Source: Macrolepiota albuminosa
Lineage: Eukaryota > Basidiomycota > Agaricomycetes > Agaricales > Agaricaceae
NCBI GenBank assembly: GCA_027475525.1
Contig: JAMWFC010000058.1
Location: 124,001-188,000 of the forward strand
Direction of reading: 5' to 3'
Length of the DNA: 64,000 nt
Shown: in pieces, positions 22,992 to 31,814 of the stretch
Numbering within the stretch: the first letter of the stretch is position 1
Layout of the letters: every line of letters begins with the position of its first letter
Notes under the pieces: generated by a model
Told to the model about the DNA's origin: nothing
Database searches by the model: none
What the model saw: only the letters and a program-made list of their open reading frames with translations
Made by a program: the position numbers and the translations under genes

Positions 22992-23927
22992 TGATAGGAC
23001 CCCATACAGGATCAGCGCATCAACGGCAGGCTACGGCAACACGGCACAGGCTCAGAATACCTTAGCGCGCGCTAATTATCCAATTTTGGCGATATTTGAC
23101 AGCCGCGGACGGCAAGAAGCAGATCCGATCAATGATAGCGCCGACGGCAGCAAGAATGACAACTGACAGATGGCATCAGTCACTGACGACAGCGCTTAGG
23201 GAGAAGCCTGATGATCTATCAAAAACTGACAGACAGCTTGGCATTTGACCTTGGCGTCTGACACCGCTTAGCGTCTCGATTTGATGCCTAACGACGCTTA
23301 GGGGTTCTGACAGGCAGAAGGATGATGGATTGATGGTTTAGCACCGCGATCTGCCGCCTGGTGGCGCCAAGGGTCTTGAAAGGACGGTAGGGATCTGAAA
23401 CCGTTGGAGCTACCCCTATGAAATTTTCCAGTTTACCGCACTTTGGCGATGGTTGGTCACTGGCGACGGTGAACTCCTTGTAGTATATATAGTACTTACC
23501 GACTTGTACATAGACAGAGAACAATAGACCAGAGTTTCCTGCTCCCACTTCTTCAGTCTCCCTTACGCTCAAGAGCTCATTTACAGTCGGCAATGTTGAA
23601 CTCGTCGGCAGTTGCAGACTCTCGCCAACACTCGACACACTGGCGCCTTGCAACTATGGCAGGCATTATCGACGCTTAGACTTCGCTAAGCTTATCGTGC
23701 TCTTGCCACTTACCTTTGCCGTGTTCACTTACCGCTTCTTCCCTAGGCGCTTTACCCTAGCGCTTTACACTTGCCGACCCCATTACTGACTTTTCCTTAT
23801 TTTCACAGGCGCGTTCTCTGGGACCTGCCCGGGACTCCTCACATCACTTATAGCGCGCCCAATGCAAGCAATTGGTTCGGTAACACTATAGTCACATTTG
23901 TTACTGACCAAACTTTGGGCGTCATCA
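22992..23927 (+). repeat. E2 5' LTR (936 bases)
   Basis: It runs from TGATAGGACCCCATACAGG to GGGCGTCATCA. It contains a TATA box and is followed by the primer site. A TTTTCACAG-like 3' splice acceptor occurs near 23805, so a spliced leader is possible but unproven. Confidence 0.93.
23484..23491 (+). promoter_or_regulatory. TATA box in E2 5' LTR
   Basis: TATATATA is followed by AGTACTTACCGACTTGTACA, a block conserved in all E-family LTRs. Transcription probably starts a few tens of bases downstream. Confidence 0.6.
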
Positions 23928-23930
23928 AAT

Positions 23931-23948
23931 TGGAGCCCACCGCGAGGG
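23931..23948 (+). promoter_or_regulatory. E2 primer-binding site
   Basis: TGGAGCCCACCGCGAGGG lies three bases after the LTR. This CpG-intact version is presumably nearest the working sequence. Confidence 0.7.
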
Positions 23949-24307
23949 ATCTCTAGGGCAGAATTCTGCCAGAAACCCGTCTCCAGCGTAGGTGCTGCCT
24001 GCTAGACCAGTCGGCAGAAGGCATAGCTCCTTCCCATCCATCAACTCCACAACCACCTGGTGCCTTACCGGGTCTCTCTCTTGCACAGGAACTACAGAAC
24101 GCCACTGTAGACGCATTTCCTGATCTCTTCCCGCATTCCCTCGATTATAGCGCCAACGACCCCTTAGCGTCGCCCTTTACCGTACCGCAACCAATCACCC
24201 CCATTACTCCGTTAACGCCTCTTTCACAACTCATTTCTCTTACCCCGTTGCCAATCTCTAGAACTCCTTCCCCACTACCGCTAACCGAACTCGCCAACAC
24301 AGTCGCC

Positions 24308-26617
24308 ATGGAACAACAAGTCCAGCGCATGCCGCCACGCAACCACTTCTCGGCACCGAAATGGGACGAGACCAAGCCACGGGAGCTCTCCCAGTATTTC
24401 AAGGAGTTGGAGTATTTATTCAGAGATTGTAACATTACCGACCACACGCAGATGAAGGAGTACGCGGCAAGATACGTATCGTATGACATGGCAGAGACGT
24501 GGACAGGTTTGACCGAGTTTGCCGCCTTTGTCCCTGCCGCCCCACCAGTTCCAGCCCAAGGCGCTTCGTATGAAGGCTGGAAGACGGCAGTAATTCAGTT
24601 GTACCCTGGCGCGGAGGAGGCTACCCGATACACGGTAAACGAGCTCCAGAAACTAGTACAGGAATCATTCAACAACGGCACGTCTTTGCTTGGCACATTC
24701 TCTACCTATTACCGCAAGTTCCAGAAAATCGCTAGGTGGCTTCTACAAAACGGCAAGCTATACATTAACGAGGAACGTCGCCTATTCCAACAAGGCATCC
24801 CGACTTCACTTTGGACTCGTATTGCTCGTCGTCTAGAAATTGTTCATCAGGCCCATCACCCAGACGAGCCCTATAACGTTGCCGACGTCTTTGAAGCCGG
24901 TAAATGGGTTCTCAAGGGGACGGACACTGGCGTTGGGCTACAACGCGCTAGGACGAGCCCACCACCTGAGCGAACTAACGGTATTATTCCCATCCCGCCT
25001 CCTGTTGCCGACTTCGTTAAGAAGGAGGACCTTAACGCTGCCGTTACCGCTGCCGTCGCTTCTGCCATGACGTGTATTGAAACTATGATTACCACCAACC
25101 TCGCTAACCGACCCGTTAATGTACCCGCGTCTGGCCCTTGCCACTTCTGTGGGGAAATTGGCCATACTATGACTAGAGGACGCTGCGCTACCCTAGAAAA
25201 CTACATTCGGCAAGGAAGGATTCGACGGGCTATCAACGGCAAGATAGTTCTCACCACTGGCGCCACCATCCCCAACTACCTGGACAAGAAGTCCTTCCAG
25301 GAGCGAGTTGATGAATGGCACAGGCACAATTCAGGACAAATCGTTACTGGCACGCTATCTGGCAATGCCAATCCCGACCCTGAACAGGCGACCCAACAGC
25401 AAATGGTTCACGAGGTCTTACACTTCGACAGCGTTGGCGACCACCCAACTTTCTCGTGGAAAGAACGTATCGCCAAGCTCCAACAGGAGCTAGATTCGCT
25501 CAAGAATCAGGTCTTTGATGGGGTTGAAGTTAAGCAGCCTAAACAACCTCTTAAAGGATACAAGCCAATGCCTCCCGCTAGCAAGCTACCGACACCTGCT
25601 CCTGCCGCACCGCCTGCTACTACCCCTGCTACTACTCCAGAACCATTGTTGTCCGCTACCGCTCCTGAACCGCCTTTGCCGCCTCTCCATCTCTACTCAG
25701 GGATTCCCGACCGTTATCATGCTCCCGCACAACGAAATTTTGCCGCTCCCGAGAAACATCCTGAGGGTGGTTACCAACCTACCACGCCAATTTTCGATAT
25801 AGAGAAATCAAACCACGTCTTTAACCGCATCATGAAAACCAATGTCACCTTGTCAGTTGAAGAACTTTGTAGTATTGCTCCCGATGTTCGCAACCAAGTC
25901 AAGACAGCAGTCACTCCCCGATGACCCTTGGCGACGACCGTTGCCGAGGTCGAGGACCTCGACGACGTGCTTCCCGGTTTTTCCGTTACCGTCGACTCTT
26001 TGGACACTGAAGACTCTCCTGCCGACACCATCGCTAACGCTACCTCTGTGGACCCAGTAGAGACCTATCTTAGGTCAGTAGACCATGGAGAGGACCCAGC
26101 AATTCTTACCGTCGCCCAAGAATCGCATGCTATTCGCTCAGTAGCGCTAACTATTGACAACAAGCACGAGGTAGAGGCAATTGTGAATAGCGGGTCTCAG
26201 ATCATTTCTATGGCAGCGGAAGTCGCTAACGATTTGGGTCTCATTTATGACCCTACAGTTATATTAAACATGCAGAGCGCTAACGGTACGGTGGACAGAT
26301 CCTTAGGCCTCGCCAAGAATGTGCCCTGCACCCTTGGCGACATTACGTTCTACCTCCAAATACACATTTTACGCTCCCCGGCATACAACCTACTACTCGG
26401 CAGACCCTTTGACGTTTTGGCACGATCAGTCGTCAAGACAGTTACCGACGACGAAACAACACTAACAATTAGCGACCCCAATTCTGGAATCCAACGAACG
26501 GTGCCAACGTTCCCTAGGGAACAACAAAAAGGCACCCTCGCTAAGCCGCCAGAGTTTACCGACCAACACGCCAACGAACAACCCTACTGGTGTTTTCACA
26601 GACCATCGAGGAGGTGA
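24308..26617 (+). pseudogene. gag: E2 gag-protease, 770 codons with one internal TGA
   Basis: ATG at 24308. The capsid part is at residues 1-230 (LEYLFRDCNITDHTQMKEYA, AVIQLYPGAEEATRY). A zinc knuckle CHFCGEIGHTMTRGRC is near residues 277-292. A coil (IAKLQQELDSLKNQVFDG) and a proline/alanine-rich linker follow. A retropepsin domain starts at IVNSGSQIISMAAEVANDLG, where E3 has DSGSQ. The catalytic aspartate codon here reads AAT, so the protease looks dead as well. It ends with the LLLGRPF flap motif and about 70 more residues. TGA at 25922-25924 replaces the CGA present in E3. The final segment overlaps pol in the -1 frame. Confidence 0.9.
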
Positions 26618-28183
26618 TTGGCGAAGATCACAGAGATGTGGCGCTAACGCTGGAATATGACCAGTCTACTGGTCTTGTAAATGTTATGTCTACTGCTTTT
26701 CTTGACCAAGATGTTTTAACTACTTTACCCGCTACCGACGCAGAGCTTTCCCAGAAAAATCAAAACATTACCGACTCCTCTCTTGCCTACTTGTACCTTA
26801 CCGCTTCCGAATCCTTTCAAAATATTGCGTCTACCAATACTTACCTCACTACTCTTCCCAGAGCCTCGTCTCTTGCCGTTCTTGGACTTGCCGCTCCCCA
26901 GGACACAGTTCCCCTTCCCACCTCTGTATATAACCAAGCTAACGCTCCCAAAAGGAAAGGGGTTCAAGTCAAAAAGAAATATAAGCCAGTTGCGCTTAAA
27001 ACAAAACCCGTCGCTACACACTCTCCCAAGACCTTTAGAATCGAGCGCTAGATCATTGGCGAACCTCTTGCCGACATGCCGACCTTATCACCGAATCCGC
27101 CACCCTTTCAGCCCACAGGACGTTTTACTGCAGAACGCCAGCAGCAGTTCGCCAAGGAGCACGATACAGGATTTTTGACCAAAGATGAGTTGAATGTCCT
27201 TACCGATCTCGTCGCTAAGCAGGATAAAGCCTTCGCCTGGGAGGACTCAGAACGCGGCAGTCTACGTACAGATTTCTTCCCGCCTGTCGTCATCCCGACC
27301 ATTCCTCACATGCCGTGGACTGAGCACAACCAACCGTTACCACCTGGAATCGAAGCCAAGGTCTGCCAAATCATTAGGACCAAGATAAAGGCTGGAGTCT
27401 ACGAGCCCTCCAATAGTTCTTACCGCTCCCGTTGGTTCTGTGTCCTCAAAAAGAATGGCAATCTACGCATAGTTCACAGTCTCAAGCCGCTGAATAGAGT
27501 TACTATACGACACTCTGGCATACCGCCTTTTCCTGACCACTTTGCCGAGTCCTTTGCCGGGCGCATTTGTGGCGCTACCCTTGACCTCTACGTTGGCTAC
27601 GACGAACACCTGATACACCCCTCTTCCCGGGATCTCACTACCTTTCAAACTCCGTTTGGCGCCTTGCGCCTAGTTACCTTGCCGATGGGCTGGACAAACT
27701 CAGTCCCTATATTCCATGACGACATCACCTTCATCCTCCAACCCGAGATACCGCATAATGTCCTCAGCTTCATTGATGATGTTGGCGTCAAAGGCCCCAA
27801 AGACTGGCGACTCGTAAACGGCTTACCGGCAACCCATCCCGAGAACCCCAACATTTGCTTAGCGCTATGGGAGTTTTTTTTGCTGCTCAATCGAGTTCTC
27901 CAACGTATGAAGTATAGCGGTGGAACCTTTAGCAGCCACAAACTCCTCTTATGCGCACCAAGGTTCAAAATACTTGGTCACATCTGCACTCCCGACGGTC
28001 GTGTTCCCGACGAGTCTCGCTTAGCACTCCTGGAGCGATGGGGTCCTTGCCGCGACTTATCTGAAGTTTGCGCCTTTCTTGGCACCATTGGTGTGCTCAG
28101 GATATTCGTCAAAAACTTTGCCCATCGCGCACACACCCTTAACCGACTCACCCACGCCAACGAGCCCTTTGAGTTTGGGCCAG
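26546..28183 (+). pseudogene. pol: E2 pol, first part: reverse transcriptase
   Basis: The pol frame opens at about 26546 inside the end of gag-protease and has no early ATG. A linker rich in threonine and proline carries TAG at 27049-27051 where E3 has CAG. RT runs from about 27250 to 28170: SRWFCVLKKNGNLRIVHSLK, FGALRLVTLPMGWTNSVPIF and the catalytic box LSFIDDVGVKG, phenylalanine replacing the usual tyrosine of YxDD. The connection region ends with RLTHANEPFEFGP, where E3 is inserted. Pol resumes at 39336. Confidence 0.9.
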
Positions 28184-29133
28184 TGATGACGCCCAAAGTT
28201 TTGGTCAGCAACAAATGTAGCAGTAGTGTTACCGGACCAAGAGCTTGCGTTGGGCGCGCTAAAAGTAATATGAGGAGTCCCGGGCAGGTCCCAGAGAACG
28301 CGCCTAAGAAAATGAGAAAAGTCGGTAACGGGGTCGGCAAGTGTCAAGCGCTAAGGTAAAGCGCCTAAGGAAATGCGGTAAGTGAAGACGGCAAGGGTGA
28401 GCGGCAAGAGCACGATAAGCTTAGCGAAGTTCTAAGCGTCGATAATGCCTGCCGTAGTTGCAAGGCGCGAGTATGTCAAGTGTTGGCGAGCGTCTGCAAC
28501 TGCCGATGAGTTTGACGTTGCCGACCGTAGCGTAAATGAGCTCTTGAGCGTAAGGGAGACTGAGGAAAGGGGAGTAAACTGTGGTCTATTGTTCTGATGT
28601 CCTATGTACAAGTCGGTAAGTACTTTTATACTACAATGAGTTCGCCGTCGCCAGTGGCTAATGACGCCAGAGTGCGGTAAACTGGAAAATTTCAAAGGGG
28701 TAGCTCCAACGGTTTCAGATCCCTACCGTCCATTCAAGAGCCTTAGCGACGTCAGGCGACAGATCGCGAAGCTAAACCATCACTCCATCACCCTTCTGTC
28801 CGTCAGAGTACCTAAGCGATGTCAGGCGCCAAATCGAGACGCTAAGCGGTGTCAGACGCCAAGGTCAAACGCCAAGCTGTCCATCAGTTTTTGATAGATC
28901 ATCAGGCTTCTCGCTAAGCGCTGTCGTCAGTGACTGATGCCATCTGTCAGTTGTCATTCTGTCTGCCGATCGGCACTATCACTGATTGGATCTGCTTGTT
29001 GCCGTGCGCGGCCGTCAGAAATGGCTTAAAATAGGTAGAACGCGTGCGCTAAGTTCGGAACGAGTGCGGCAAGGTTTCCGGAGCCGGTGCCGAGCCTGCC
29101 GTTGATGCGCCTAACCTGTATAGGGTCCTATCA
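28184..29133 (-). repeat. E3 3' LTR (950 bases)
   Basis: On the minus strand it runs from TGATAGGACCCTATACAGG to GGGCGTCATCA. The first 115 or so bases differ from E1/E2 LTRs and resemble LTR-D, while the rest matches E1/E2. Confidence 0.93.
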
Positions 29134-29142
29134 TCTCCCCCC
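29134..29142 (-). promoter_or_regulatory. E3 polypurine tract
   Basis: On the minus strand GGGGGGAGA sits directly before the LTR TGATAGG, the expected plus-strand primer. The same tract precedes the E2 3' LTR. Confidence 0.8.
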
Positions 29143-29153
29143 AACTGAAAAAT

Positions 29154-29169
29154 TGACTGTCCTCAGTCA
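29154..29169 (+). promoter_or_regulatory. Inverted repeat upstream of the antisense gene
   Basis: TGACTG, four bases, CAGTCA form a perfect 6-base inverted repeat about 135 bases before the antisense ATG and next to the polypurine tract. It is also present at the same place in E2 (44755-44770 region). It could be a dimeric factor site for the antisense promoter or a structure used in reverse transcription. Neither is shown. Confidence 0.45.
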
Positions 29170-29303
29170 CCAAATAAGGCTACCGTTACTGCTTTTTGTG
29201 ACAGGTGGTCCGTGCGTTCTTGAGATTTTGTTTATAGTCCTGGCGCGTGAATTTGGACTTCGTTTCTTCTCCCCATCTTTTCCTGGCGCTCAAATAAAAA
29301 AAT

Positions 29304-30819
29304 ATGTCTTTCCGAATTCCAACTCCGCCTCCAGTCCCGTCTCAGGCTGCTCAAGAAGCCGCCTACGCATACATCGCTAAGGCCAACCGGTTTATTCGGC
29401 ACATCGAGGGCGTTGGCGCCGAGGCGTCTCAAAATTTGGTGGTTGGCGTCATGAAGCTGCTGGAGAAGTGGTATGAGGTGAGGGTCCTTGGCGTTGGCTG
29501 GGATCGAGAGATCGAGGTGCGGGAGTGGTGCCGGGCCCGCTATGTGGATAATCGTGGCGCGGAGTGGTTAGCGCCGTTTTCTCGTTTTGTAAGTGCTTTT
29601 AGCCCTTGCCGTGTCGCTTAGCTAATTCCTCCCTAGGCGCCTCCCCCCGTCCTTACTATCGAAGATGAACTTGAGGACATCCTTTCTGGCGCGTTGCCGA
29701 TGACCGTAAGCGCATCGGCAACAGAGTAAGTAGCTTCTGACCTTCCCTTCTCTAGCTATGGACTGAACTGTCTCCTCGTAGTAAGCAAGAGGTACTGGAG
29801 CCTCTTGCTCAATTGCAGATCGAGCAAGAGCAGGAGGAGGCTGCCGCTGCCGCTGCCGCGCACTCCTTGGCGGTGGCAAGGGCAGAGCTCGCCAAGGAGC
29901 AGAAGAAGGAGTCCGTTGCCGAGGGTTCCAGCAAGGGGTCTCGCGCCGGCAGTGTTCAGAGCCCCACACTGCCGGCAGGCACACAGGGTTCGCCTTCAAA
30001 GCCTGGAAAGGCTTTGAAGAAAAAGGTAAGTCTGCTGTCGTTGGCGCTTCTTCTTACCGGTGGTAACTGTCGCTAGTCTCGCAAGGGGAAGGGTCCTCAA
30101 TACGAGGTACGCCGTCGTGACACTTTGCCGACCTTTTACTGACTCTCTCTCAGCTCCCTAGTCAGACCACTTTCGACGATAAGGAGTTGAAGGGTCTGCT
30201 CTTGCCGCGCCGGGAAGATGTCGTGATGGATGAGGGCATTGAGGGAGGAGTGGAGATCCCCGAGATGAAGAACAAGCGTACAGTTTCCTTGGCGACGCGC
30301 CAAGAGTTCAAAGATTCGCGGGGAGCGGTAAGCAACTTGTCTTTTATAACTTTTCTTCCACTAGACTGGTCTTAGTGCGACAAATGTTGGGCTGACAACG
30401 ACCCCGAAAGTTGTTGGTTTCCCACTGGCGCTCAACCGTGCTACCGATGCGGCACTCTCAAGCGTGCCTGTACCATTGATGGCGCCAAGAGTCGCGAGCG
30501 GGGCGGAGCGCCTGATGCCTTTGTCGAGAGGACCTTTTCCCGAGCTGTTCTGGTGAAGCGGGCGAGGGAGTTTGTTGAGGGGGAACGTAGGGAGGTTGCC
30601 GCTGGGAGGGCGGCGAAGATTAGCAAGTCCTCCTTGGCGCTGCCGACGCGCCAAGGAGATGAATCGGAATCGGTCGGCAAGCGCGGCGCTGGCGAGCGCC
30701 AGGAAAAACGCAAGGCCTCCTTCCCAAGCAAGGGCAAGAGTAAGGCCAAGCGAGTACGCATCGAGTCGCCATCCCCCTCTCCAAGTGCTGAGGACAGGGA
30801 GATGAAGGAGACGTTGTAA
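29304..30819 (+). CDS. E3 antisense accessory gene: six exons, six-cysteine zinc-type motif
   Basis: Exons are 29304-29588, 29637-29705, 29756-30025, 30077-30106, 30154-30327 and 30376-30819. Introns are 47-51 bases with GTAAGT, GTAAGC or GTACGC donors and AG acceptors. Every exon is a multiple of three, so all introns are phase 0, giving 423 residues plus TAA. Exon 1 encodes a conserved domain (AYIAKANRFIRHIEGVGAEA, later WDREIEVREW). Exon 3 is alanine/glutamate-rich and ends in lysines. Exon 6 opens with CDKCWADNDPESCWFPTGAQ followed by PCYRCGTLKRAC: CX2CX8CX8CX2CX6C, close to a fungal Zn2Cys6 pattern. A basic KGKSKAKR stretch suggests nuclear localisation. The ATG follows a pyrimidine-rich leader. 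The gene lies opposite to gag-pol and converges on pol. Function is unknown; DNA binding is an inference. Confidence 0.75.
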
Positions 30820-31400
30820 TGGGAGAGCCCGCTGGCGTGCAGGAGTTGGCGGGGGAGGAGGAGAAACGGGAAGGATCGCCAAGTCGCAAGGAGGTAGAGG
30901 GCGGTAATGAGGATGCCGAGGGAGAACCGGAGGAAACCTTACGAGACGTCCCTGGCGAGTCCCAGGAGTTGCCGATGGTGGAGCCTGCCGCCCCTTGGGT
31001 AAGTGGGGGCGACTTAGCGACGCAGCTCTGGACGAGCTCGAGTGGATCCTCATCGTGGACCCCCCAGCCTCAGCCAAGAGTTACTGGCGACTCTTACGAG
31101 TGGCTGGGGGAAGACTTGGTTTATCCGGTGGTGGCCTTATATCCTCCTCAAGTGATAGAGCGGATGGCGGCGCGTGCGGCAAGCATGCGAGCGGTACTGG
31201 GTCGCGAGCGTGAGCGAGCGCGGGAGCAAATTATGGCCTCTCGCCTTCGGTACGCCAATTTGACTCGTAGCATGGACGCCCTTCAAGAGTACCAGGCGGA
31301 CTGCAACGAGGCGCTAGAGTGGCAGGCCCTCAACCACGTGCAAGTTGGCGACCTCTTGCCGCTCGACGACTCGATGTCGCTTTCCGGGGATGAAGACTGA
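30819..31400 (+). pseudogene. E3 antisense gene, C-terminal part in a shifted frame
   Basis: This 193-codon frame overlaps the preceding stop (TAATG). In E1 and E2 the equivalent C-terminal domain is in the same frame as the cysteine exon, so E3 probably has a small indel near 30815. The domain starts acidic (EVEGGNEDAEGEPEETL). Its conserved part is WTPQPQPRVTGDSYEWLGED followed by LVYPVVALYPPQ, a helical EREREREQIMASRLRYANL-like segment and YQADCNEALEWQ. It ends with LLPLDDSMSLSGDED. Separate translation by reinitiation is possible but less likely. Confidence 0.65.
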
Positions 31401-31814
31401 CGGACCTTAGGGTAGATAGGCCGTCTTGTATAGTTTCTTAATTTTGTTACCGCTAATATTACTTTCTTGCCGCCTCCTTGCCGAATGATAAGTCTTATAT
31501 TCTGGGTTAGCGCACCAGCTTAGAGCAGAGAAAGTAAGAAAGCAGGCGGCAAGTATTCTAAAGTAGATTTTAGCAAAAGGAGGAGTAGGTGTGGGACTTA
31601 GACAAAATTCGAAGAGAAGGGAAACGCTCAGTAAGTCATCATAGCGAAAAACCCTTGGCGAGAGTTGCGCAATGCGCTAAGCGTTGGCGACACGCTAGCG
31701 CTGCGACTTGACTACGTAAGGAATTGTCTGTGGAATATAGTACAGTAAGTATCGGCAAGAAAGATAAGTAAGATAAGTAATAGAAAGAAAGAGCTTATCA
31801 ATATATAGTCTTTT
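31401..31814. other. Spacer between the convergent antisense gene and E3 pol
   Basis: No reading frame is supported. AT-rich sequence here should hold the polyadenylation signals of the antisense gene and may be transcribed from both sides. The corresponding spacer in E2 is 41727-42148. Confidence 0.6.

Noticed and set aside
26580..26600. A tiny intron (GTGTTTTCACAG) joining protease and pol frames
   Set aside because: Twelve bases is far below a workable intron. A -1 frameshift is the simpler reading.
29623..31077. Minus-strand frames across the E3 antisense gene (for example 30361-31077)
   Set aside because: They are arginine/proline/serine-rich mirrors of the lysine/glutamate-rich antisense exons, cross its introns, and are not kept in E1 or E2.
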